Source of the DNA: RGIG3009 sp964470515
GTDB taxonomy: Bacteria; Bacillota; Clostridia; Oscillospirales; Acutalibacteraceae
Assembly (NCBI GenBank): GCA_964470515.1
Contig: CAYYDD010000048.1
Location: forward strand, 1 to 12,806
Length of the DNA stretch: 12,806 nucleotides
Direction: 5' to 3'
Position numbers and translations under genes: made by a program
Shown here: in pieces, positions 6,527 through 12,806 of the stretch
Layout: every line of letters begins with the position of its first letter
How positions within the stretch are numbered: position 1 is the stretch's first letter
The notes under the pieces: generated by a model
Seen by the model: only the letters and a program-made list of their open reading frames with translations
Told to the model about the DNA's origin: nothing
Database searches by the model: none

Positions 6527-7546
6527 ATGAGTACCGAGTATCGTCTGGTCATCCCGGAGGGCTACCGCTCTCAGATGGACATACTGGAAACCGAAAAGGC
6601 GATCAAGCTGTTAAAGGACGGCTTTGAAGAGGCACTGGCACAGCGTCTCTCGTTAACGCGCGTGTCGGCTCCGCTGTTCGTGGAGCCGCAGTCGGGTCTT
6701 AACGATAACTTAAACGGCGTGGAACGCCCCGTCAGCTTCGACCTGCGGTACGATGAGGGTCGCGTGGCCGAGGTCGTGCACTCGCTTGCCAAGTGGAAGC
6801 GCTATGCCCTCAAGCGGTATCACGTGCCGGTGGGGCAGGGCCTGTATACGGATATGAACGCCATCCGCCGCGATGAGGTGACGGATAACCTCCACTCACT
6901 GTATGTCGATCAGTGGGATTGGGAGCTGGTCATCCGCCGCGAGGAGCGCACCGAGGAGACCCTGCGCGATGTGGTCAGCCGCATCTACGAGGCCTTCCGC
7001 ACGATGGAGGACATCGTGTGCGAAAAATACCCTTATCTTACCCGCAAGTTGCCGGAAACCATCACGTTCCTCACCACGCAGGAGCTGGAGGACAAGTATC
7101 CCGACCTCTCCGCGCACGAGCGGGAGAACGAGGCGGTGCGCGAATACGGTGCGGTATTCCTGATGCAGATCGGCGGTACCCTGCGCTCCGGCAAGCCGCA
7201 CGACGGCCGCGCCCCGGACTACGACGATTGGACGCTCAACGGCGATATTCTATTCCATTTCCCGCTGCTCGGTCGTGCAGTCGAGGTATCCTCCATGGGA
7301 ATCCGCGTGGATGAGGACGCACTGCGCCGTCAGCTCGCCGTGGCCGGCTGCGAGGATCGCGCCGGGCTTCCGTTTCAGAAGGCATTGCTGGAAGGCGAGC
7401 TGCCGTACACGATCGGCGGCGGCATCGGTCAGTCGCGTCTGTGTATGTACTTTTTGGATAAAGCGCACATCGGCGAGGTGCAGGCCTCTCTCTGGCCGGA
7501 GGAGATGGTAGAACGTTGCGCCGAAGCCGGAATCGACCTTCTGTAA
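6527..7546 (+). CDS. asnA: Aspartate-ammonia ligase (asparagine synthetase A)
   Basis: AsnA makes asparagine from aspartate, ammonia and ATP (products AMP and PPi) in the cytoplasm. It is a paralogue of class II aminoacyl-tRNA synthetase catalytic cores and works as a dimer. The 339 residues are close to E. coli AsnA (330). Recognisable stretches include the N-terminal LKDGFEEALAQRLSLTRVSAPLFVEPQSGLNDNLNG, the early active-site block KRYHVPVGQGLYTDMNAIRRDE, DQWDWE, and the class-II motif-3-like GGGIGQSRLCMYFL near the C-terminus. The start is supported by AGAGGT 7 bases upstream and by the promoter at 6465-6493. It stands alone between two promoters and appears to be monocistronic. The A-rich bases after its stop lead into an imperfect inverted repeat but no clear terminator. 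Confidence 0.95.
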   Translation: MSTEYRLVIPEGYRSQMDILETEKAIKLLKDGFEEALAQRLSLTRVSAPLFVEPQSGLNDNLNGVERPVSFDLRYDEGRVAEVVHSLAKWKRYALKRYHVPVGQGLYTDMNAIRRDEVTDNLHSLYVDQWDWELVIRREERTEETLRDVVSRIYEAFRTMEDIVCEKYPYLTRKLPETITFLTTQELEDKYPDLSAHERENEAVREYGAVFLMQIGGTLRSGKPHDGRAPDYDDWTLNGDILFHFPLLGRAVEVSSMGIRVDEDALRRQLAVAGCEDRAGLPFQKALLEGELPYTIGGGIGQSRLCMYFLDKAHIGEVQASLWPEEMVERCAEAGIDLL

Positions 7547-7552
7547 AAAAAG

Positions 7553-7589
7553 TTGCAGAAAATTCAATTTAAGTCTTGATTTTTTGCAA
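7553..7589. repeat. Imperfect inverted repeat after asnA
   Basis: TTGCAGAAAATT (7553-7564) can pair with GATTTTTTGCAA (7578-7589) through 12 pairs, two of them G-U, around a 13-base loop. It is A/T-rich and could be a weak end signal for asnA, but it lacks a G/C core and overlaps the -35 region of the tRNA promoter, so the pairing may be incidental. Confidence 0.3.
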
Positions 7590-7604
7590 GGTATTCATTA
7601 TAAT
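7576..7604 (+). promoter_or_regulatory. Promoter of the tRNA-Ser gene
   Basis: TTGATT (7576-7581) and a perfect TATAAT (7599-7604) lie 17 bases apart. The predicted start, near 7611, is about 18 bases before the mature tRNA 5' end. This matches the strong consensus promoters usual for stable RNA genes. A TTGCAA at 7584-7589 is only 9 bases from the -10 and therefore not used with it. Confidence 0.8.
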
Positions 7605-7628
7605 AGTTTAGCACGTGTGTGCAAACTT

Positions 7629-7719
7629 GGAGAGTTGGCTGAGTGGTCGAAGGCGCACGATTGGAAATCGTGTGTACGTTTAAAGCGTACCTAGGGTTCA
7701 AATCCCTAACTCTCCGCCA
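7629..7719 (+). tRNA. tRNA-Ser (anticodon GGA), CCA encoded
   Basis: The cloverleaf folds by eye. The acceptor stem GGAGAGT (7629-7635) pairs with ACTCTCC (7709-7715), followed by discriminator G7716 and an encoded CCA (7717-7719). The anticodon stem CACGA/TCGTG encloses TTGGAAA with anticodon GGA at 7663-7665, reading UCC and UCU. The long variable arm typical of class II serine tRNAs is present, with a 5-bp stem GTACG/CGTAC (7674-7678 and 7686-7690). The T stem is TAGGG/CCCTA with loop TTCAAAT. G at the discriminator position is the serine identity norm. Confidence 0.97.
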
Positions 7720-7730
7720 TTGAATACAAG

Positions 7731-7745
7731 CGAAGGATTCCTTCG
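7731..7745 (+). other. Small hairpin between tRNA-Ser and rpmE
   Basis: CGAAGG and CCTTCG form a 6-bp stem around a 3-base loop. The hexamer GAATAC occurs on both sides of it (7722-7727 and 7749-7754). There is no T-run, so this is not a terminator. It could be a processing or stability element in a tRNA-rpmE transcript, or part of translational control of rpmE. Confidence 0.4.
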
Positions 7746-7779
7746 ATGGAATACAGCTTCTGAAAGAGGTGACAGAGGA

Positions 7780-7989
7780 ATGAAAGAGAATATCCATCCC
7801 AACTACGCCAAGACGACGATCACTTGCGCGTGCGGTGAGGTCATTGAGACGTCTTCCACCAAGGAGAATATCCGTGTGGAAATCTGCTCCAAGTGCCATC
7901 CGTTTTTCACCGGCAGACAGAAGCTGGTCGATACCGGCGGCCGTGTGGATCGCTTTAACAAGCGTTTCGGTATCAAAGAGAGCAAGTAA
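7780..7989 (+). CDS. rpmE: 50S ribosomal protein L31, zinc-binding type
   Basis: L31 sits on the 50S subunit near the central protuberance and contributes to the intersubunit bridge region. The protein is 69 residues. It carries the zinc ribbon of the C+ type: C16-A-C18 and C36-SK-C39. The N-terminus MKENIHPNY and the C-terminus GRVDRFNKRFG are standard for the family. The frame is open back to a TTG at 7720 next to the tRNA end, but the true start is ATG 7780, with AGAGG 9 to 10 bases upstream and the conserved N-terminus. No separate promoter is visible after the tRNA, so it is probably transcribed from the tRNA-Ser promoter and ends at the terminator that follows. Confidence 0.97.
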   Translation: MKENIHPNYAKTTITCACGEVIETSSTKENIRVEICSKCHPFFTGRQKLVDTGGRVDRFNKRFGIKESK

Positions 7990-7999
7990 GATGGAAAAG

Positions 8000-8028
8000 G
8001 GCAGTGCAGTCAATGCGCTGCCTTTTCT
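8000..8028 (+). terminator. Intrinsic terminator after rpmE
   Basis: GGCAGTGC (8000-8007) pairs with GCGCTGCC (8015-8022), 8 pairs with one G-U, around a 7-base loop, followed directly by TTTTCT. The AAAAG just before the left arm extends the pairing into the T-run, so the hairpin may also act weakly in the other direction. The yigZ ribosome binding site begins 5 bases after the end. Confidence 0.85.
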
Positions 8029-8046
8029 CGTTCAGGAGGGATCACG

Positions 8047-8679
8047 GTGGACGACCGGGCATACACGACCATCCGCGCGGGCGCGGTGGCGGAATATGTT
8101 GACCGCCGTTCGCGGTTTATCGCCGCCATCGAGCCGGTGACGGATGAGGCGGCCGCGCTGGCGTTTATCGCCATGCGCAAAAAGAAATACTGGGATGCCC
8201 GTCACAACGTGCACGCCTACGTGCTGCGCTCGGGCATCAGCCGCTTTTCGGATGACGGTGAGCCGCAGGGGACCGCTGGCTTGCCGATGCTGGAAACGCT
8301 GCAAAAGCGGGGACTGACGGATTGCGTGGTGGTAGTTACCCGTTACTTCGGCGGTATCCTGCTGGGTACGGGAGGCTTGGTGCGCGCGTACTCGCAAAGC
8401 ACCTCATTGGCTATCGACGCCGCCGACGTGGGCGAGTGCCGCCTGTGCGCGGTGGGGGAGATCGCGTGCGATTACGCACAGTACGGCCGTGTGGCGCCGC
8501 TCGTCGCGGAATTTGGCGGCCGCGTGACGGATACCGCCTTTGCCGAGGGGGTCACGCTGTCGTTGCTGTTGCCAGCCGATCGGGTGGATGCGTTCTGCCG
8601 GGAATTGACAGAATTGTCCGCCGGCACACTGAAATTCCGTCAAACCGATGAATTTTTTGAATTTTTTGAAAAAAAGTAA
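8047..8679 (+). CDS. YigZ/YvyE family protein (IMPACT domain)
   Basis: This protein of the IMPACT/YigZ family (UPF0029) has 210 residues, the usual length of about 205-215. The conserved IMPACT core is plain: DARHNVHAYVLR near residues 57-68, DDGEPQGTAGLPML near 75-88 and VVVVTRYFGGILLGTGGLVRAY near 97-118. A C-terminal alpha/beta domain resembling the RNA-binding fold of elongation factor G domain IV follows. The eukaryotic relative regulates GCN2; the bacterial role is not firmly known, and a link to translation or nucleic-acid binding is inferred from fold. The start is GTG 8047 with a strong AGGAGGG 6 bases upstream. No promoter is visible between it and the rpmE terminator. The last codons are a low-complexity T/A run encoding EFFEFFEKK and include the heptamer A-AAA-AAG in frame directly before the stop. 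Confidence 0.93.
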   Translation: MDDRAYTTIRAGAVAEYVDRRSRFIAAIEPVTDEAAALAFIAMRKKKYWDARHNVHAYVLRSGISRFSDDGEPQGTAGLPMLETLQKRGLTDCVVVVTRYFGGILLGTGGLVRAYSQSTSLAIDAADVGECRLCAVGEIACDYAQYGRVAPLVAEFGGRVTDTAFAEGVTLSLLLPADRVDAFCRELTELSAGTLKFRQTDEFFEFFEKK

Positions 8680-8685
8680 GTGTTT

Positions 8686-8718
8686 TTGCAGGAAAACGGG
8701 ACGAGCCCGGCGTATAAT
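8686..8718 (+). promoter_or_regulatory. Possible promoter upstream of the dGTPase-like gene
   Basis: A perfect TATAAT at 8713-8718 lies 24 bases before the ATG at 8743. The only -35-like hexamer, TTGCAG at 8686-8691, is 21 bases away, longer than the 16-18 norm. A small CGGG/CCCG inverted repeat (8697-8709) occupies the spacer. If real, the start site would be near 8725, so close to the coding region that the ribosome binding site would barely be included. Weak support. Confidence 0.3.
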
Positions 8719-8742
8719 GTTATATGAAAGGCGGTGCGGGAT

Positions 8743-9759
8743 ATGGTACCACGGTTACGAACGGAAGAGATCGAGCGTCAGATGCTTTCCCCGCGGGCAG
8801 CACTGGCCTGCGAAAGTCAAGGGCGCGCTAAGGCGGAGATTCCGTGCGATTTTCGCACCGATTTTCAGCGCGACCGCGACCGTGTGTTGCACTGCAAGGC
8901 GTTTCGCCGCCTGCGGCACAAAACGCAGGTGTTTTTGTCGCCGGAGGGCGATCACTACCGCACCCGACTGACGCATACGCTGGAGGTGTCGCAGATCGCG
9001 CGTACCATTGCCCGTGCTCTGCGCCTGAATGAGGATCTCACCGAGGCTGTCGCGCTCGCACACGATCTGGGGCACACGCCCTTCGGCCACGCGGGTGAGC
9101 GTGCGCTGGATCGCTGTATGGAGGGCGGATTCCGTCACTATGAGCAAAGCCTGCGTGTGGTCGAGTTGCTGGAAAAGAACGGGCGCGGCCTCAATCTCAC
9201 GTGGGAGGTGCGGGACGGTATTTTGAACCACACCACCGGTGAGCAGGCCGCCACGCTGGAAGGGCGCATCGTCCGTCTGGCGGATAAGGTGGCGTACATC
9301 AACCACGATATTGACGATGCCATCCGCGCTGACGTGTTTGCGGAGACGGATATCCCCGCCTCGGTCACCGAGGTATTGGGCGCGACCCGCAACGAGCGCT
9401 TCAACACGATGATCGGCTCGATCATCGACAACAGTCAGGACGATATTACGATGTCGGCCGAGGTGTGGGAGGCGTTTGACCGCTTACATTCGTTTATGTT
9501 TGAACGGCTGTATTACAACCCTATCGCGAAGAACGAGGAGAAAAAGGTGGATGCGTTCATCAGCCGTCTGCTTGCACATTTCATCGCCTCGCCCGATACG
9601 CTGCCGCCTGAGTTCCGCGCGGTATGTGAAAAGGAAGGTGCACCTCGTGCCGCCTGCGATTATATCGCGGGTATGACGGATACGTTCGCGGTGCAGATGT
9701 ATAATGATCTGTTCATCCCGCAGGGCTGGCCGATGGTATCCGGCATCCGCGGGATGTGA
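8743..9759 (+). CDS. dGTPase-like HD-domain phosphohydrolase (deoxyguanosinetriphosphate triphosphohydrolase-like)
   Basis: This cytoplasmic HD-superfamily enzyme is predicted to split dNTPs to the deoxynucleoside and triphosphate. Such proteins tune dNTP pools. With the ATG at 8743 it has 338 residues, the size of the short Firmicutes type (about 330-345) rather than E. coli Dgt (505). The metal-binding HD signature is complete: H78 in RLTHTLEVSQIA, H107-D108 in ALAHDLGHTPFGHAGE and D181 in DKVAYINHDIDDA. The N-terminal DFQRDRDRVLHCKAFRRLRHKTQVF is also diagnostic. Start: ATG 8743 has AAAGGCGG 8 bases upstream; a GTG at 8734 is too close to that site and is the weaker alternative. It is followed 42 bases later by dnaG, a frequent neighbour in Clostridia, which links nucleotide-pool control with replication priming. 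Substrate preference cannot be read from the sequence. Confidence 0.93.
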   Translation: MVPRLRTEEIERQMLSPRAALACESQGRAKAEIPCDFRTDFQRDRDRVLHCKAFRRLRHKTQVFLSPEGDHYRTRLTHTLEVSQIARTIARALRLNEDLTEAVALAHDLGHTPFGHAGERALDRCMEGGFRHYEQSLRVVELLEKNGRGLNLTWEVRDGILNHTTGEQAATLEGRIVRLADKVAYINHDIDDAIRADVFAETDIPASVTEVLGATRNERFNTMIGSIIDNSQDDITMSAEVWEAFDRLHSFMFERLYYNPIAKNEEKKVDAFISRLLAHFIASPDTLPPEFRAVCEKEGAPRAACDYIAGMTDTFAVQMYNDLFIPQGWPMVSGIRGM

Positions 9760-9801
9760 CCCAAAGGAATATACTACTGTCAGTGAAAGGAGGAGGGTAC
9801 C

Positions 9802-11565
9802 GTGTTACCGGATACGTTTTTGCAGGAATTAGTCGCTAAAAACGATATTGAAAGCGTGGTATCCGCCTACGTTTCGCTGAAACGGCGGGGCCGCAATCTG
9901 GTGGGTCTTTGCCCGTTCCACGGGGAGAAAACACCGTCGTTCAATCTCTACCCCGAGACCTCGTCGTTTTATTGCTTCGGCTGCGGGGCGGGCGGTGACG
10001 TTATCACCTTTATCCGCCGTATCGAGAATTTAAGCTACATCGACGCGGTCAAGTTCCTCGCCGACCGGGCGGGAATACCCGTTCCCGAGCAGGACCGTGA
10101 CGATGCCGGTGCCAAACGGCGGGTGCGTATTCTGGAGGCCAACCGCGAGGCCGCGCGGCTGTTCCATAAGTTCTTGTATTCACCCGGCGGTCGTGTCGGT
10201 CTGGAATACTACTACAGCCGAGGTTACACCGATGCCACCATCCGCCATTTCGGGTTGGGCTATGCCCCGCAGAGCTTTGATTTCGTGCGGGATAACCTGC
10301 GCAAAAAGGGCTTTCACGAGGAAGAGCTGGTGCTGGCGTGGCTGTGTGCGCGCAACCGCAGCGGCAACGGTGTACACGATATCTTCCGCAACCGCGTGAT
10401 GATCCCCATCATCGACGTGCGCGGTAACGTCATCGCGTTCGGCGGTCGTGTGCTGGACGATTCCAAGCCGAAGTACCTCAACTCCGGCGAAACGATGGTG
10501 TTTAAAAAGACCAACAATCTGTTCGCACTCAACTTTGCCAAGCAGAGCAAGCAGGAGCGTCTCATTCTGTGTGAGGGCTATATGGACGTTATTGCCCTGC
10601 ACCAGGCTGGCTTTACCAATGCGGTAGCGGCACTCGGCACCTCCTTTACCGCTGACCACGCCCGCCTGATGGCACGCTACACAGACGAGGTCGTGCTGAT
10701 CTTCGATGCCGACGCGGCGGGAAAAAAGGGCGCACAGCGTGCTATCGGTCTGTTGCGGGATACGGGGATGCGCATCCGTCTGGTGAATATTCCCGACGGT
10801 AAGGATCCCGATGAATTTATCAAGAACAACGGCCCCGAGCGCTTTAAGCTGCTGATGGAGCGGTCGGCGAATGACGTGGAATACCAGCTCATAGAGCTGG
10901 GCAACCGCCATCTGGTGACGACCTCGGAGGGTAAGGTGAATTACCTGCGCGAGGCGGTGCAGCTGTTAGCCGGGCTGAGTGACCCGCTGGAGCGGGACGT
11001 GTATCTCGGCCGTCTGGCGCAGGATCTGTCCGTTTCCAAGGATGCCTTGCAGGAGCAGATGAAATACCAGCTGGAGCGTCGCAAAAAGCAACGGATGGAA
11101 AAGCGGATGTCGCAGGTCATCCAGCGCTCGGAGGCGACACGCAAGATCGTCAATCAGGAGGCAGCCAAGCATGTTCGTGCTGCCAGCGCGGAGGAATCGT
11201 TACTGGGACTGCTGCTGCTTAACCCCGATTATTTGGGGAAGATCGCGCCAATGCTTAAGTCGGAGGAAATGGTCACCACCTTTAACCGCACGCTGTACGA
11301 ACGGTTGCTGGTTCGCTATCGGGGTGGCGCGGCCATCGAGCTGTCGGTGCTGGCAGAGGAATACGAGCCGGACGAGATGGCCTATATTACCGGTATGCTG
11401 CGCGACTCGCGCGAGCGGGGAACGACGCTGTCGGTCGACGATGCCGTGCATTACGCAGGCGTGATCAAAAAAGAGCATCAATTACTGGCGTTGCGGGAGC
11501 CTGCGGATCTGACACCGGAAGAGATACAGGAAAAGCTGAAGCTTATGCGAGAAATGAAGTCTTAA
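9802..11565 (+). CDS. dnaG: DNA primase DnaG
   Basis: DnaG makes the RNA primers for lagging-strand synthesis and works with the replicative helicase at the fork. The 587 residues are in the normal range of about 580-620. Domains in order: the N-terminal zinc-binding domain with C37-PF-H40 and C58-FG-C61; the RNA-polymerase core with KKGF and the GGRVLDDSKPKYLNS block; the TOPRIM fold with CEGYMD (E258 catalytic, D262) and IFDADAAG (D302, D304 metal ligands); and a C-terminal helical helicase-interaction domain from about residue 430, including EESLLGLLLLNPDYLGKIAPML. The start is GTG 9802, preceded by a very strong AAAGGAGGAGGG. Its stop is 19 bases before rpoD, so the two are almost surely co-transcribed, as in the classical macromolecular-synthesis operon; rpsU is absent here. 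Confidence 0.97.
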   Translation: MLPDTFLQELVAKNDIESVVSAYVSLKRRGRNLVGLCPFHGEKTPSFNLYPETSSFYCFGCGAGGDVITFIRRIENLSYIDAVKFLADRAGIPVPEQDRDDAGAKRRVRILEANREAARLFHKFLYSPGGRVGLEYYYSRGYTDATIRHFGLGYAPQSFDFVRDNLRKKGFHEEELVLAWLCARNRSGNGVHDIFRNRVMIPIIDVRGNVIAFGGRVLDDSKPKYLNSGETMVFKKTNNLFALNFAKQSKQERLILCEGYMDVIALHQAGFTNAVAALGTSFTADHARLMARYTDEVVLIFDADAAGKKGAQRAIGLLRDTGMRIRLVNIPDGKDPDEFIKNNGPERFKLLMERSANDVEYQLIELGNRHLVTTSEGKVNYLREAVQLLAGLSDPLERDVYLGRLAQDLSVSKDALQEQMKYQLERRKKQRMEKRMSQVIQRSEATRKIVNQEAAKHVRAASAEESLLGLLLLNPDYLGKIAPMLKSEEMVTTFNRTLYERLLVRYRGGAAIELSVLAEEYEPDEMAYITGMLRDSRERGTTLSVDDAVHYAGVIKKEHQLLALREPADLTPEEIQEKLKLMREMKS

Positions 11566-11584
11566 CACGCGGGAGGAAAAGAAA

Positions 11585-12754
11585 ATGTCTGAAAAAAACA
11601 TTGACGTACTGAAGGAAGTTACCTTTGAGCCGATTGTCAGCGAGGATGAGGCGTTAGACCTCAGTATCGGAAAGAAAGATAAGAAAACGGTGTACAACGA
11701 GCTGATCGAAATGGGTCGCGCCAAGGGTAAGTTGACCACGCAGGAACTGATGGACGCGATGGAAACGCTGGATTTCGACCCCGAGCAGATGGACAAGCTG
11801 TATGAGGTACTGGAAAGCTACAACGTGGAGATCGTGGACGACTTTACCGAAACCGCGTTTCAGGATATGGATGCCGTGCTGGAAACCGTGGAGAGCGAGG
11901 ATGGCGATCCGTCGGCTGACGGTATCATCACCGATGACCCCGTCAAGGTTTACCTGAAGGAGATCGGCCGGGTGCCGCTGCTGACTCCCGAGGAGGAGAT
12001 CGACCTGTCGATCAAGATCGCTGAGGGCAACAAGTATGCCAAGAAGCGTCTGTCGGAGGCCAATCTCCGTCTGGTGGTCAGCATTGCGAAGCGCTATGTG
12101 GGCCGTGGTATGCAGTTCCTCGATCTGATTCAAGAGGGTAACCTCGGCCTCATCAAGGCAGTGGAGAAGTTCGACCATACCAAGGGCTTCAAGTTCTCGA
12201 CCTATGCGACGTGGTGGATCCGTCAGGCCATCACCCGCGCGATCGCCGATCAGGCGCGTACCATTCGAATCCCGGTGCATATGGTGGAGACCATCAATAA
12301 GGTGAAAAAGGTCTCCAGCCAGCTACTACACAAGAACGGTCACGAGCCGACCGCCGAGGAGATCGCTGCCGAGCTGGAGATGCCGCCCGACAAGGTGCGC
12401 GAAATTATGCGCGTGGCGCAGGAGCCCGTATCGCTGGAGACCCCCATCGGCGAGGAGGAGGATAGCCACCTTGGTGATTTCATCCCCGACGATGAGGCAC
12501 TCGCACCTGCGGATGCCGCGTCGCATATGCTGCTCAAGGAGCAACTACGTGACGTGCTGGCCACGCTGACACCCCGTGAGGAAAAGGTGCTGGCACTGCG
12601 CTTTGGTTTGGAGGACGGCCGCCCGCGTACATTGGAGGAGGTCGGCAAGGAGTTCGACGTTACGCGTGAGCGTATTCGCCAGATCGAGGCGAAAGCCCTG
12701 CGCAAGCTACGCCATCCCAGCCGTAGCAAGAAGCTAAAGGATTTCTTGGATTGA
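11585..12754 (+). CDS. rpoD: RNA polymerase primary sigma factor (SigA/RpoD, sigma-70 group 1)
   Basis: The housekeeping sigma factor directs RNA polymerase to -35/-10 promoters. It is 389 residues long, like other Firmicutes SigA proteins, and lacks the large non-conserved insert of E. coli RpoD. Regions visible: 1.1 at about residues 38-100 (LTTQELMDAMETLDFDPEQMD); 1.2 from residue 117 (DDPVKVYLKEIGRVPLLTPEEE); 2 from residue 160 (NLRLVVSIAKRYVGRGMQF, then the FSTYATWWIRQAI -10 melting and recognition segment); 3 with IPVHMVETINK onward; and 4 from about 328 with the helix-turn-helix LEEVGKEFDVTRERIRQIE that reads the -35. The start is ATG 11585, with GGGAGG 8 bases upstream. It follows dnaG by 19 bases and ends the operon at a strong terminator. 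The usual promoter hexamers found elsewhere in this window suit such a sigma factor. Confidence 0.98.
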   Translation: MSEKNIDVLKEVTFEPIVSEDEALDLSIGKKDKKTVYNELIEMGRAKGKLTTQELMDAMETLDFDPEQMDKLYEVLESYNVEIVDDFTETAFQDMDAVLETVESEDGDPSADGIITDDPVKVYLKEIGRVPLLTPEEEIDLSIKIAEGNKYAKKRLSEANLRLVVSIAKRYVGRGMQFLDLIQEGNLGLIKAVEKFDHTKGFKFSTYATWWIRQAITRAIADQARTIRIPVHMVETINKVKKVSSQLLHKNGHEPTAEEIAAELEMPPDKVREIMRVAQEPVSLETPIGEEEDSHLGDFIPDDEALAPADAASHMLLKEQLRDVLATLTPREEKVLALRFGLEDGRPRTLEEVGKEFDVTRERIRQIEAKALRKLRHPSRSKKLKDFLD

Positions 12755-12760
12755 TTGTCA

Positions 12761-12802
12761 ATCACCTGGAGCTCATCAGAACTCCGGGTGATTTTTCTTT
12801 AT
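12761..12802 (+). terminator. Strong intrinsic terminator after rpoD
   Basis: ATCACCTGGAG (12761-12771) pairs with CTCCGGGTGAT (12782-12792), 11 continuous pairs with a single G-T wobble, around a 10-base loop. It is followed directly by TTTTCTTTAT. It lies 6 bases after the rpoD stop and closes the dgt/dnaG/rpoD block. Confidence 0.93.
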
Positions 12803-12806
12803 ATGG

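Noticed and set aside
7584..7604. TTGCAA plus TATAAT as the tRNA promoter pair
   Set aside because: The spacing is only 9 bases; TTGATT at 7576-7581, 17 bases from the -10, is the better partner.
8648..8971. Open frame spanning the yigZ end and the start of the dGTPase-like gene
   Set aside because: It lies in a different frame from two well-supported genes, has no ribosome binding site of note, and encodes an Arg/Cys-rich product typical of a shadow frame.
9770..9775. TATACT as a -10 box for dnaG
   Set aside because: No acceptable -35 lies 16-18 bases upstream, and the hexamer sits inside a 42-base gap likely read through from the upstream gene.
10180..10911. Long minus-strand open frame inside dnaG (and similar antisense frames in prmA, rqcH, rpoD, dgt)
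   Set aside because: These are shadows caused by high GC and codon bias in real genes; no family motifs and no supporting start sites were seen.
1..12806. Mobile element, prophage, CRISPR array, toxin-antitoxin or defence system
   Set aside because: No transposase, integrase, direct-repeat array or defence-type domain was found on either strand; essentially all coding space is explained by housekeeping genes.

Overview
The window (about 12.8 kb, GC-rich coding DNA) looks like a core chromosomal segment of a Gram-positive anaerobe. It is most likely a Clostridia-class Firmicute, perhaps of the Oscillospiraceae/Ruminococcaceae type. The grounds are strong AGGAGG-type ribosome binding sites, a tRNA gene with an encoded CCA end, the Firmicutes-typical trmK, nif3 and rqcH genes, and the dgt-dnaG-rpoD order. 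The species cannot be named from this sequence. All recognised genes are on the + strand.

Layout. (1) 1-2796: the 3' three quarters of a phosphohexomutase gene, then prmA (ribosomal protein L11 methyltransferase) and rsmE (16S rRNA m3U1498 methyltransferase), tightly packed. (2) 2797-3093: a self-contained small unit with an extended -10 promoter, a 65-residue DUF1858 redox-motif protein and a hairpin terminator. (3) 3106-6252: trmK (tRNA m1A22 methyltransferase), nif3 (dinuclear-metal protein; its ATG overlaps the trmK stop) and rqcH (ribosome quality control factor). (4) 6253-6526: an intergenic region holding a perfect 20-bp hairpin, a second weaker hairpin and a clear promoter for asnA. 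(5) 6527-7546: asnA (aspartate-ammonia ligase). (6) 7576-8028: a promoter, tRNA-Ser(GGA), rpmE (zinc-type L31) and a terminator, probably one transcript. (7) 8047-9759: yigZ (IMPACT family) and a dGTPase-like HD phosphohydrolase. (8) 9802-12802: dnaG (primase), rpoD (housekeeping sigma factor) and a strong terminator, the classical macromolecular-synthesis pair.

The dominant theme is translation and its upkeep: L11, 16S rRNA and tRNA methylation, rescue of stalled nascent chains, a tRNA and a ribosomal protein. This is followed by the replication/transcription initiation pair dnaG-rpoD. I found no phage, transposase, CRISPR array, toxin-antitoxin pair or defence system, and I do not see a new multi-gene system. 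The observations most worth a second look are the 20-bp perfect palindrome after rqcH, the D-to-E change at the usual Asp-Arg motif of RqcH, the two small-gene units whose terminators sit directly against the next gene's ribosome binding site, the shared TTGCAA/extended -10 promoter design, and the probable tRNA-Ser/rpmE co-transcript.
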